Below are positions 1-9,558 of a DNA stretch of 64,000 nt, piece after piece. How positions within the stretch are numbered: position 1 is the stretch's first letter; every line of letters begins with the position of its first letter. The notes beneath the pieces are model-generated. The model had not been told where the DNA came from, did not search any database, and saw nothing but the letters and a program-made list of their open reading frames with translations. The DNA is from Penicillus capitatus (taxonomy: Eukaryota; Chlorophyta): assembly GCA_965649825.1 (NCBI GenBank), contig OZ287716.1:62001-126000 (forward strand), in the 5' to 3' direction. A program made the translations under genes and the position numbers.

Positions 1-118
1 CAAAACCGTCATCGCGGTTGTGTAGCGTGTTGTGGTCGTGGGTGCGTTCGCCGAGTACGCTGCTTTTTCTGCTCTTTCATTTCCGTCCCTCCGGCACGTT
101 TGAACATCAATTATTTAA

Positions 119-625
119 ATGCAACTTCGAAGACGTGGAAATCGTGGAGGTCGTGCTGGAGGACGTCCAATTAGAGAAAAGGCAACGACAACGGTAGCGA
201 ACAGACGTCCGACCTTCTCGCCGTATCGTTCAAGAGGCACGCGCGGTGGTCGAGGGAGAGGCATTGTTTCGCGCGAACGTCCTTCAACAACTGGCAGAGG
301 GACCCCCGTCAAACGCCCATTCGCATCGAAAACGGGCTTCGTTTCTGCACGAGGCCGCGGCCGTGGACGTGTGCCCTTTGCTGGACGTGGTATTGATAAA
401 AGACGTGGCCGAGGACGCAGCCGTGGTCGTGGTCGGACTGACACATCCAGACAAGCCATCGCCCAAAAGAAAGGCCTCAGTGGTGCTCAGTTGGATAAAG
501 ACCTGGAAGAGTATTTCAAATCCGATCCCGAATTCTCGGAGAGAAAGTTAGATACCGAAATGGAAGAGTATTGGTCGCATCGTCCGGCAGATGAAGAAGG
601 GGCGATGGACGCCGACGCCGCTTAA
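119..625 (+). CDS. FoP/CHTOP-like RGG-rich RNA-binding protein
   Basis: A single 168-residue open frame. Residues 1-105 are dominated by Arg/Gly (RGGRGRG, GRGRGR runs) and resemble a methylated RGG RNA-binding region. The C-terminus (about 110-160) holds two related short blocks, LDKDLEEYFKSDPEF and LDTEMEEYWSHRP, which match the tandem C-terminal motif of Friend-of-PRMT1/chromatin-target-of-PRMT1 (FoP_duplication). Family knowledge: such proteins bind RNA, are PRMT1 substrates and work with the TREX mRNA export complex in the nucleus. The ATG at 119 is the first in frame and no intron is needed. The BET gene follows 62 bp after the stop on the same strand. The RGG part alone would be unspecific; the duplicated C-terminal motif makes the assignment. 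Confidence 0.75.
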   Translation: MQLRRRGNRGGRAGGRPIREKATTTVANRRPTFSPYRSRGTRGGRGRGIVSRERPSTTGRGTPVKRPFASKTGFVSARGRGRGRVPFAGRGIDKRRGRGRSRGRGRTDTSRQAIAQKKGLSGAQLDKDLEEYFKSDPEFSERKLDTEMEEYWSHRPADEEGAMDADAA

Positions 626-687
626 TGCTGTCTGTCTGTCATCTTGTGTTAATTGGATCTGCGTGGATTTAAAAGAACCATCGCACT

Positions 688-2798
688 ATGCTGCCCACCG
701 AGGAAGACGTGAAGCGCCGTCGCGTTGCGGAAAACTGGAGTCTGCGACGACGCCAAGCCAAACTGCATGCCGAATTCGAATTTCTCAGCCGCGAAGTAGG
801 CGCTCCCTATCGCCGCCGTTTTCGACCGGTGCGTGTTACAGTGCGTTCAGCTTTGTCACAAACGCTTTCTCAAACCGTCCATCGATTCGATCGAACTCTC
901 CGAGATCGAAGAGAAGTTCTTGAAGGACTTGAAGGAACGCAAGCTGAAAGAGGTGGTTACGAAACAGTGCCTCAGCGTCATTAAGTTTCTCATGAGCCAA
1001 AAGGTAAGAGACATCCATGGCTGAGCGCGTGCAGGTGATGATCCATGATGCATCGTGCAGTTGCTGTCGTATCCGTTCAACGAACCGGTAGATACCATCA
1101 TGTACAGAGATTATCTAAACTATGTCCGGACGCCCATGGACTTTGGAACTATCAAAGGAAACATTTCCCAGTACAAGAATCCGACAGAGTTCGAAGCGGA
1201 TGTGCGGTTGGTCTTTGATAACGCAAGGAAGTACAATGCCCCGGGGACAGATGTCAGAGAGATGGCACGTGCATTGGAGGCAAAATTCGAAGAGAAGTGG
1301 ACGAAATCCGTTGTGCCTCGACTGGAGGAATTAAAAGTCAATGAGATCGAAGATCAGATCGCTTTTAAACAAAGCAAAGCTGACAATTCAACGATGGAGG
1401 CCGAGACAAGAGTCGACGAATGTTGTCGCCTGCTGCTGAATCGACTCCAGGTCCTGTTGTCTTTTATCCTGATGACAATGATCTTAGAGATCTGATTGCG
1501 ATATCTAGGTACTGTCCGAGGAATTAAAGTCGGTTCAGTGCCTGGCAGCAGCTCAATGTGTCACTTTGCCCGAGGATGAACGATTGCGATTGGGATGGGA
1601 ATTGACGACGTTGGCGCCAGAGCAGTTCCAACACGCTGTGAATTTAGTTCTGATGCGACATCCAGGATTGGTGGCGACCATGCGAGATAACACAATCGAA
1701 TTTGACATCAACAAAATGGATTGTCTTACTTTGAGGCAGCTGCAAGACTACATCCATGACTGCTCAAAAGAGAAGAGCAGGGCAGAGGAACGTGGTGGTC
1801 CGCTGGAAACGCCGCCCGTCAGAAAACGTCGTCGACGCTGGCCGTCGCCTTCACGTACACACATCTGCCTTTTCACACGATCTCTATCTCACGACCTTCC
1901 GCAGGACATGTGGACGAAGGTGTCGATCCGTACTGGCCTGTCGAAGGACAAGGCGTTCACTGGCCAAAGGTCGCACTCGGTAATGGTCTGAAGCCCTACG
2001 ATGCAGAAGTGGAACCATTCATTCCACCCAGTGCAGAAGAACCTCTGTCTCTACCCTTCTCGTCTGTTTTTATGCATCATCAGCAAAACCTGCAGCGTGA
2101 ATCCGATACCCCTCCTGAAAACTCTCCGGTACACATTCAAGTAGAAGACTCTGCGCTGTCTTCGCCGCCTTCGACAGCGGTCTCCACCAACCAGATCCCG
2201 ATATTTCTTCCTTTGCCCCGCTCACCGAGGGATGCAGAGACGAATGCGTTTTACGGTGGAGATACTGCTGGTCTATCCGAAATCGTTTTGCCCCCACCCT
2301 ATTCTGTTCTGTCGATGTTGCCTCCGCAGAGCACAGATCTTATGTATCAACAGCAGACATTGCCTGCAACACAAGAGGCCGTTTTGCAACCGATGTCCAA
2401 CACGCCTTGTCTCAGTGGTAGGTCACATCTCACTTATGTTTGTAAGATTTTTGTCCTCTTTAGTTTCGGACATATCTCCTCCCACTGTGTTGGTCCCAAC
2501 CGCTGGATTGGCGGCCATTCCGTTGGTTCCGGTATCTCAGCCGACGAGTCAGTTCCCTCCTTTCTTCACGGCAAATATTCGGCCGCCATTTGCAGCGCCG
2601 TTGAATCCGAGTGCTCCCCTTCCTATATCACCACCTGAGTCTCCTGCCGTTGGACCTGCATCCCATCCATTCATTGCCGGTTTTCCTCCTTCCCCTATTC
2701 CAGAGCCTACAGCTACACTAGAGGCTTTCACTGCTCCAATTTCATCCACTGCGACAACAATACCAGTCACATCAAGCGGAGATATTCAACTGGGATAA
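688..2798 (+). CDS. BET family protein (single bromodomain + NET domain)
   Basis: Six exons (688-795, 842-1003, 1061-1450, 1509-1854, 1905-2417, 2464-2798) join in frame to 617 residues. Residues about 90-200 are a bromodomain: MDFGTIKGN, then NARKYNAPGTDV with the acetyl-lysine-binding Asn in YNAPG. Residues about 255-330 are a NET domain: LPEDERLRLGWEL, FDINKMDCLTLRQLQDYI. A basic stretch RKRRRR and a long Pro/Ser-rich tail follow. BET proteins bind acetylated histones and recruit transcription factors in the nucleus; animal members have two bromodomains, this one has one. The third intron is supported by its second copy near 21.4 kb, where the bases after the acceptor differ only synonymously (VLSEELKSVQ). 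A 5'-truncated copy lies at 21063-22770. Confidence 0.88.
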
Positions 2799-2897
2799 GG
2801 AGCTTAAAAGTTGAACATTGTACATAAAAGGAACGTTCGATAGAGGCATAAAGCATGTTCTTTGTTTTCGTTTAAAATTCAAAGTTATAATCCAAAC
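2799..2897 (+). other. BET 3' flank
   Basis: A/T-rich 3' flank shared nearly base for base with 22771-22872. It carries TACATAAAA-like stretches that could serve polyadenylation, but no defined signal was recognised. Confidence 0.3.
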
Positions 2898-3101
2898 ATG
2901 AGCTATCCACACGAAAAAATTCATCAAGCGTCGCACTACGGTCGGCGCTACGAATGGCAACAGAAAAAATTACACGTCCCTAAAACGCAACACCGATCGC
3001 CGAAAATTCTCAGATCTCTGCCAGCGTCACGGACGTCATCCGAGCAATCGAGATCTCACCGTGAAGCCCCAGGCTTCCAATCAGAAACAGACGTCAGGTA
3101 A
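2898..3101 (+). CDS. small ORF running into the satellite, copy 1
   Basis: A 67-residue frame beginning MSYPHEKIHQ, repeated with the same length and frame at 22873-23076. Between the copies most differences change the amino acid (K/E, V/G, T/M, K/T, H/L), which argues against strong protein constraint. The frame ends at the first bases of the minisatellite, and GACGTCAG|GTAAGA at its end looks like a splice donor, so it could be a first exon. It may equally be non-coding sequence kept only by recent duplication. No family recognised. Confidence 0.25.
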   Translation: MSYPHEKIHQASHYGRRYEWQQKKLHVPKTQHRSPKILRSLPASRTSSEQSRSHREAPGFQSETDVR

Positions 3102-5262
3102 GACGCCCATGACTGCCTTCGATCGCTGTGAAGGCATCCAGTAGCAGCAGGAGATAGAGTAGGACGCCGCCACGACGGCCTCCAGTGGCCGAGAAGGCAT
3201 CCAGTGGAGGCATGAGATAGGGTAGGATGCCCACGACGGCCTTTGCGCCGCCGCCAGACGTCAGATAGGACGCCGCCGCTGTGGCCTTCAATCGTTGTGA
3301 AGGCATCCAGCAGCAGAAGATAGAGTAGGACGCCCATGACGGCCTTTGCGCCGCCGCCAGACGTCAGATAGGACGCCGCCACGACAGACTCGAACGGCCG
3401 AGAAGGCATCCAGTAGCAGCAGGAGATAGAGTAGGACGCCGCCACGACCGATTCGAGTGGCCGAGAAGGCATCCAGTAGCAGCAGGAGATAGAGTAGGAT
3501 GCCCATGACGGCCTTTGCGCCGCCGCCAGACGTCAGATAGGACGCCGCCCCTGCGGCCTTCAATCGCTGTGAAGGCATCCAGTAGCAGCAGGAGATAGAG
3601 TAGGACGCCCATGACGGCCTTTGCGCCGCCACCAGAGGTCAGATAGGACGCCGCCGCCGCGGCCTTCAATCGCTGTGAAGGCATCCAGTAGCAGCAGGAG
3701 ATAGAGTAGGACGCCCATGACGGCCTTTGCGCCGCCGCCAGAGGTCAGGTAGGACGCCGCCACGATAGACTCGAACGGCCGAGAAGGCATCCAGTAGCAG
3801 CAAGAGATAGAGGAGGACGCCGCCACGACGGCCTCCAGTGGCCGAGAAGGCATCCAGTAGAGGCAGGAGATAAAGTAGGATGCCCATGACGGCCTTTGCG
3901 CCGCCGCCAGAGGTCAGGTAGGACGCCGCCACGATAGACTCGAACGGCCGAGAAGGCATCCAGTAGCAGCAAGAGATAGAGGAGGACGCCGCCACGACGG
4001 CCTCCAGTGGCCGAGAAGGCATCCAGTAGAGGCAGGAGATAAAGTAGGATGCCCATGACGGCTTCTCTTAGCCGCCACCAGAGGTGAAATAGGACGCCGC
4101 CACGACGGCCTTCGGTCGCTGTGAAGGCATCCAGTAGAGGCAGGAGATAAAGTAGGATGCCCATGACGGCCTTTGCGCCGCCGCCAGAGGTCAGATAGGA
4201 CGCCGCCACGACAGACTCGAGTGGCCGAGAAGGCATCTAGTAGCAGCAGAAGATAGAGTAGAATGCCCATGACGGCCTTTGCGCCGCCGCCAGAGGTCAG
4301 TTTGGACGCCGCCGCCAGAGGTCAGGTTGGACGCCGCCGCCGCGGCCTTCAATCGCTGTGAAGGCATCCAGTAGCAGCAAGAGATAGAGTAGGATGCCCA
4401 TGACGGCCTTTGCGCCGCCACCAGAGGTCAGATAGGACGCCGCCGCCGCGGCCTTCAATCGCTGTGAAGGCATCTAGTAGCAGCAGAAGATAGAGTAGGA
4501 TGCCCATGACGGCCTTTGCGCCGCCGCCAGAGGTCAGGTAGGACGCCGCCACGATAGACTCGAACGGCCGAGAAGGCATCCAGTAGCAGCAAGAGATAGA
4601 GGAGGAGGCCGCCACGACGGCCTCCAGTGGCCGAGAAGGCATCCAGTAGAGGCAGGAGATAAAGTAGGATGCCCATGACGGCTTCTCTTAGCCGCCACCA
4701 GAGGTGAAATAGGACGCCGCCACGACGGCCTTCGGTCGCTGTGAAGGCATCCAGTAGAGGCAGGAGATAAAGTAGGATGCCCATGACGGCCTTTGCGCCG
4801 CCGCCAGAGGTCAGATAGGACACCGCCACGACAGACTCGAGTGGCCGAGAAGGCATCTAGTAGCAGCAGAAGATAGAGTAGGATGCCCATGACGGCCTTT
4901 GCGCCGCCGCCAGAGGTCAGGTTGGACGCCGCCGCCAGAGGTCAGGTTGGACGCCGCCGCCGCGGCCTTCAATCGCTGTGAAGGCATCTAGTAGCAGCAG
5001 AAGATAGAGTAGGACGCCCACGACGGCCTTTGCACCGCCTCCAATAGTCAGGTAGGACGCCGCCACGACGGCCTCCAGTGGGCGACAAGGCATCCAGTAG
5101 CAGCGGAGATAGAGTAGGACGCCCACGACGGCCTTTGCGCCGCCGCCAGACGTCAGGTAGGACGCCGCCACGACGGCCTCCAGTGGCCGACAAGGCATCC
5201 AGTAGCAGCAGGTGATAGAGTAGGACGCCCATGAGGGCCTCCAATGTCGGCACAAGCAGTAA
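3060..5262. repeat. minisatellite array A (63-bp and 43-bp modules, 106-bp composite)
   Basis: Head-to-tail GC-rich repeats. One module of about 63 bp contains GGCATCCAGTAGCAGCAG and GATAGAGTAGGACGCC; a second of about 43 bp contains GACGGCCTTTGCGCCGCCGCC followed by GTCAGGTAGGACGCC. Together they give a 106-bp unit. Higher-order copies are visible, for example the segments starting near 3914 and 4534 are almost identical (about 620 bp apart). All three minus-strand frames stay open over long stretches, but the 106-bp period shifts the frame each unit, so coding is unlikely. The same family forms 23.06-27.2 kb and short pieces at 15.2-15.4 kb. Confidence 0.93.
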
Positions 5263-5299
5263 GTTGAACTTCCATGATGTAATTTTCTCTCTAATCACA

Positions 5300-5690
5300 T
5301 TGTGACCATAATCAGACAGGCGATCCAGGTCGGTCTCCACAGCCTCAGCAGCAGTATGATCATCAGACAGGTCATCCAGGTCGATCTCCACAGCCTCAGC
5401 AGCAGTATGATCATCAGACAGGTCATCCAGGTCGGTCTCCACAGCCTCAGCAGCAGTATGATCATCAGACAGGTCATCCAGGTCGGTCTCCACAGCCTCA
5501 GCAGCAGTATGATCATCAGACAGGTCATCCAGGTCGGTCTCCACAGCCTCAGCTTCAGCAACACATCAGACAGGTCATCCAGGTCGGTCTCGACAGCCTC
5601 AGCTTCAGCAACATCATCAGACAGGTCATCCAGGTCAGTCTCGATAGCCTCAGCAGCAGCAAGACATCATGCAGGTAATCCAAATCGGCC
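5300..5690. repeat. 51-bp tandem repeat
   Basis: About seven copies of a 51-bp unit containing CATCAGACAGGTCATCCAGG and CAGCCTCAGCAGC. Fifty-one is a multiple of three, so on the minus strand it encodes a 17-residue acidic repeat (ETDLDDLSDDHTAAEAV) and on the plus strand a hydrophobic one. The last two copies are degenerate. It abuts the 3' end of array A. Confidence 0.9.
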
Positions 5691-6000
5691 TCCGGCCTCC
5701 AATAACAGACAAACAGCACATAGATCATCCATAACAGCTCTAGCCTCAAATCGCAACAAAACGGCAGACAGATCATCCATGTGGGCCCTAGCGTCCGACA
5801 GCAGCAAGACATCATGCAGGTAATCCAAGTCGGCCTCCAATCACCGCCAGACATCGGGAGAAAACTCGCAGCCTTCTTACAGCAAAACGGCAGATTTAAC
5901 ACAGCCTCCAATATAAAACACAGCAAATGAGATTCCTACATTCTCCAGGCAAAAAAACAGCCAACACAGAGCCAACCACAACAAAGCGGAGGTGGTATGG
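5691..6000. repeat. degenerate satellite tail and shared module flank, copy A
   Basis: Diverged relatives of the 51-bp repeat (ATCATCCA, GGCCTCCAAT motifs), then about 90 bp (AGAGCCAACCACAACAAAGC, GGCAGAGAAAC) that recur at 18780-18845 and 28200-28265 next to the other two proline-rich copies. No gene recognised. Confidence 0.6.
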
Positions 6001-6062
6001 CAGAGAAACATCTAAGAACGAAAACAGCCCCTTTGCAGATTTTTGTTTTTTTTTATTTTTTT

Positions 6063-6200
6063 AGTCACACTTTTTAGAGTGTGACTTTCTTTATTTCTTT
6101 TTTTCTTTATTTTTCTCACACAGAAAAAGTGTGAGATGAGAGAAGAGAAGAAAATTTTTTGTGTTTTTTGTTTTTTTTCTCGCACAGAAAAAGTGTGAGA
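6063..6200. other. A/T-rich block with stable hairpins (module A)
   Basis: AGTCACACT (6063-6071) pairs perfectly with AGTGTGACT (6078-6086) around a 6-base loop. TCTCACAC (6114-6121) pairs with GTGTGAGA (6129-6136), and an imperfect repeat of the latter lies near 6178-6200. The block sits just downstream of a GTAAGT donor of the minus-strand proline-rich gene, so it is probably in its intron or 3' region. The first hairpin is kept in all three modules (also 18913-18934 and 28336-28357). Confidence 0.8.
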
Positions 6201-6361
6201 TGAGACAAGAGAAGAATTTTTTGTGTTTTTTGTGATTTTTATGCCCACAAGAAAACAGATTGAAACCCCCACAGAGACCTGGCCCCTATTCATGCCAATT
6301 CTGGACAGAAACCTACATAAAAAGCAAAGCATAAGAGTGACTAAAAAAGAGTTCGACTTAC

Positions 6362-7310
6362 GCATTGTCCCGACATGAAGAACATGCGTTGCGGGATCAC
6401 TGGCGGGCAGATTGCAACGCACTGGCCGGACATAAAATAGGGACGGGGATGGAATCCAGGTGGGCTGACTGAAAAGATGAACGGACGGTGAGGGATCGGA
6501 GGTGGTTGATTCAGGGAAAAAACCGATGTCCGCACGGGGAAGGGAGGTGGACGTGCAGGTAGGGAGAAACGTAGGGGACGAGATGGGATTAACGGCGCAG
6601 GAGATGCAGGAATGCAGAATACCTGTGGCCGTGGGGGAAACAAAGGAGATTGGGCATTCTGAAAGGAGGGTGGGGAAAGGATGGGCTGCGGAGTGGGAGA
6701 AGGGGACCATTCCATGTTGGGCGACTGGGCAGACTGGCTGGCAGGAGGAGGTGTAGCTGACTGACTGGCTGGAGGAGGTGAAATGGAAGAAGGGCACCAC
6801 TCCATGTGTGGCGGCTGTAATGCTGGCGGCTGTGGCGCCTGAGGGACAGGAGGAGGAGCAGAGAAGGCAGGCTGGCTAGATGCCGGCTGCGAGACGGGAG
6901 GAGCGGCAGGATGGTCGGAGGCTGTCGGAGCGGCAGGATGGTCGGAGGCTGTCGGAGCGGCACGCTGCGAGACCGACGGCGGCACGGTCTGCTGGGATGA
7001 GGGCGGCGGCGATGGTGGCCGGACGGGAGGCGGCTGAGCTGCAGGCTGGCCCTCTTGGGCCAACCGCGCTTGCCTCTCCGCGATCGAGAGGACCCTAGCC
7101 CTGCGCCCGGGCCGAGGCTGTGCGCGTTGGTCCCTATTGGGACCAAAGCGCACAGGAGGGGCCCGCTCCTCGAGGAGCTGTTGGCCCCTCAGAGCGGTCG
7201 ATTGGGCCTTAAGGTCCCAATACAGCCGCTCCCTCTCGGCCGGGTCAATGCCCACGAAGGCCCTAGGCGGTCGATTGCCCAGGACCTCCTCTAATGTCAC
7301 CTGGGCGAAG
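6362..7310 (-). CDS. proline-rich protein family, copy A (main exon)
   Basis: One long minus-strand exon bounded by an acceptor (TTTTCTAG before 7310) and a consensus donor (GTAAGT after 6362). It encodes about 315 residues. An N-terminal block of about 85 residues is conserved with the other copies (LYWDLKAQSTALRGQ, QPRPGRRARVLS, AERQARLAQEGQPAAQPPP). The middle is Pro/Gln/Ser/Ala-rich with repeated MEWSP motifs. The end has two FMSGQCV motifs. Copies B (28575-29445) and C (19153-19677) keep the frame although they differ by many substitutions and in-frame indels, which supports coding. The first exon is not certain: a short frame starts at an ATG near 7412 inside an inverted repeat. I do not recognise the family and propose no function. 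Confidence 0.6.
7120..7153. repeat. 34-bp near-perfect palindrome inside the proline-rich exon
   Basis: Fifteen-base arms around TATT with one mismatch. The arm core TTGGTCCC pairs with GGGACCAA. It lies in the codons for VRFGPNRDQ. The equivalent in copy B (29255-29288) is perfect. Confidence 0.85.
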
Positions 7311-7394
7311 CTAGAAAACACACAGAGGTTAGTGAACCCTAGAAGAACAGGGCGGTCGCGCGTTCACGGCAGCGCGCAACCGCCGTCGTCTGGA

Positions 7395-7440
7395 CTGCAG
7401 TTGGACGCTTGCATGTGCACAGCAAGCGTCCAGGCTGCAG
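7395..7440. repeat. inverted repeat upstream of the proline-rich exon
   Basis: CTGCAG ends enclose GGACGCTTGC and its complement GCAAGCGTCC, about 46 bp in all. The candidate start ATG of the proline-rich gene lies in the loop. In copy B (around 29530-29576) the stem has a mismatch. Confidence 0.7.
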
Positions 7441-9075
7441 TTGAAGAGCTCGTAAGCGCGCGACTCGTTGAAGCATGGCCACAGGACTCACGGTTTGCCC
7501 GGATAGCCGTAATCAGCTTCCGTAAACATGTGTGCGTCGGCCATTGTCGTGGAAGTCGGTTGTCAGAGAGAGCAGCAAAGATCGCCAGAAGCAGCAGAGA
7601 AACCCGAAACTCGAGTGCGGAAGGCTCTGCGATGCGACCTTTATAGGCCGCCTCGGTTGCCGAGCGCGGCCTGCGGCTGGCGGCTGGGAACCGTGGCCGT
7701 TTGGCGGCGTTGCATGCGCCGCCGGACAAAGAATCGGCCGCCAGACCTCTAGAGAGGCAGAGTACTGTCGTCGGGATGCGCGTCGCGAGAGGGAGAGCGC
7801 TTCCGGAAGCTTAGCGAAGTGTTTTACAGGCGAAATTCCTTACAGTTTGTCCGTGTTCTCCGCTCTGAGTGTAACGCGCATGCGTTCTCTGCGGCCGTTT
7901 CGGCGCGGATCTCCGAACGGCCAACCGCTCGAGTCAGCTCCGCGTTGCCTGAGCAGAGGAACGCGGCGGGCGTTCTCTTTTGCAGAAGCGGCAAGGACTC
8001 TACGTCTGGACGGCCGTCTGCTCCGGGCGCCTCCGTCGCAAACGCCGTCGAGAGAGCGTTTTGCGCGGTGTAACGCGAGTCGGTTCCATGAACTGTCGAC
8101 GGCCCTAACTCCCTCGAGCATGGAAGGCCGAACCGAACGACGCCTTCTGCGAGAACCAGACGGCCACGGAGTCGTCGTCTCAGTTCATGCTCGCGCACAG
8201 CGTCGAGGTAGCGTTTTGGAGGACGCCGTTCGCTGCGATCGACGCAGTCGGTCGCTTTCTATGACAGCTGTGCATGACTGCTGCTTTGTCTGCCAAGCCA
8301 GCCATTGGGACTGTTTCGAGGATCACGTGTGCGACGGCACTGTTGATCGCGGTCGGGGCCAGTTGCGATCCGATGCCACCGCCTACCTTCTCTCCGGCGT
8401 ATTCCACTGTGCAGAGCGCACCAAAGAGGCAGATTGCCACAGGAAAGGGATGGCATGCTGCTGCGTCCTCGTTCGAATCGTCTATGCCGTTCCGTTCTAG
8501 TGTCCTGCGAGTACTGATGCTGTGGTGGCTGTGACGGAGATTGTCCGTCTTCCGTTCGGAGACCGCTTAGCGAAAACCTCTGTAATGAAAGACGAGCATC
8601 TACCGCCGAGTGTTCTGCGCGCGGACGTTCTGGGAAGATGTCGTCAGTGCTGTCCACGTGCTCTTGGTCGGTAAGTGCACTGTGTGGAATGCATGAACGG
8701 CAGAGACTGTAGTCACACCTGCTCTTGGCTCTGCCGTTTGGACTGTGATTCGGCATTCCTCGCAGAACACCGAGATGCCTGTCGACGTCGGCGCGTTGGA
8801 CCGAGACCGAGGAATGCATCCGCATAACAAAGCGTCCTCGAAACAACGGTGCGAGAGAACATACATTACGTGATGCGGCTCTGCAGACGGTAAAACGATT
8901 TCAGATGCGAGAGAGTTTGTTCGGATGCTAAAAGAATGCGACTGTCCACTCCTCGATGTTTCGGCTGGCAAATCGAGACGAGACAGAAAGGGATGAATCC
9001 AATCGTGGATTCAGTTCCTACCTTTCACTGCATCTACGCGAGCACCCTGCACAGAGAACGGATGGATCTCGATAT
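7441..9075. repeat. unexplained spacer, duplicated at 29580-31200
   Basis: GC-rich spacer present twice at high identity with scattered substitutions and small indels. Several overlapping frames are open on both strands, and no frame shows a clear excess of synonymous change. The best-conserved part is 8250-8440, where a minus-strand frame reads AGEKVGGGIGSQLAP and a plus-strand frame keeps DGTVDRGRGQL through two synonymous changes. Similarity between copies ends sharply near 9075/31195. It may hold the promoter and 5' exons of the minus-strand proline-rich gene, or a short unknown gene. No known domain, RNA gene or transposase seen. Confidence 0.5.
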
Positions 9076-9207
9076 CTTTACGAGGCCAACACCTCCTGCG
9101 CTGAGAGCACGACGATTGACCGGTGAGTAGGTAGAGAAGCGAGAGATGCAAGGACATCTGGAAAGAGCTAACGCCGACCTCGCTGAACGCATGCCTCACT
9201 TTAAGGA

Positions 9208-9558
9208 ATGAACAGCGAAAACGAGCACGTGGCGAGAGAGCATGCTTCGATCGTTCGAGAACTGAAAAACAATGTGCATCCCTGTGTCTCTCGTGTCGAC
9301 GAATCGCGAATAATATGGCGTGCCTGCCTGCTTGCATGATCAGATTCTACAAGAGGAACTCAGGACGCGAGAAATGGAGATACGATTCGTCGCTGTCGCG
9401 CAAGAGAGTCTCGCCATGGTTCGTGATTTACTCGACCGAGCGACGCAAGAGATCGACGTCATTGGCAACGTGATGCGACAGACTGTCATCAATACGAGCG
9501 AGCACCTGTCCCATCACGCGATACCTGAGGGAGAGGGCTCTGTGAATCTGTTGTGTAA
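9208..9558 (+). CDS. possible small coiled-coil protein
   Basis: Two exons (9208-9273, then from 9344) joined across a GT-AG intron of 70 bp give MNSENEHVAREHASIVRELK and then a helical, charged stretch EELRTREMEIRF...DLLDRATQEIDVIGNVMRQ. The frame runs on into the COG4 start, so the 3' end is not resolved; an extra intron before about 9558 would be needed for a clean stop. The heptad-like pattern suggests a coiled coil. No family recognised. Confidence 0.35.

Noticed and set aside
1450-1510. Reading through BET intron 3 as protein (frame DPDDNDLRDLIAIS)
   Set aside because: It is protein-like, but the spliced reading VLSEELKSVQCLAAAQ is supported by two synonymous differences in the second copy.
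6063-6200. Rho-independent terminators
   Set aside because: The stem-loop followed by T-rich sequence looks similar, but this is eukaryotic nuclear DNA and the stems are A/C/G/T mixed within A/T tracts near a splice donor.
7311-7321. MFSSFAQ / MFCSFAQ as the start of the proline-rich proteins
   Set aside because: That start uses GTG inside a pyrimidine-rich TTTTCTAG / TTCTGTAG, which is better read as a splice acceptor in both copies.
7532-8500. 322-codon plus-strand frame in the spacer
   Set aside because: It is broken into pieces by indels in the second copy and uses a non-ATG start region; no conserved protein pattern.
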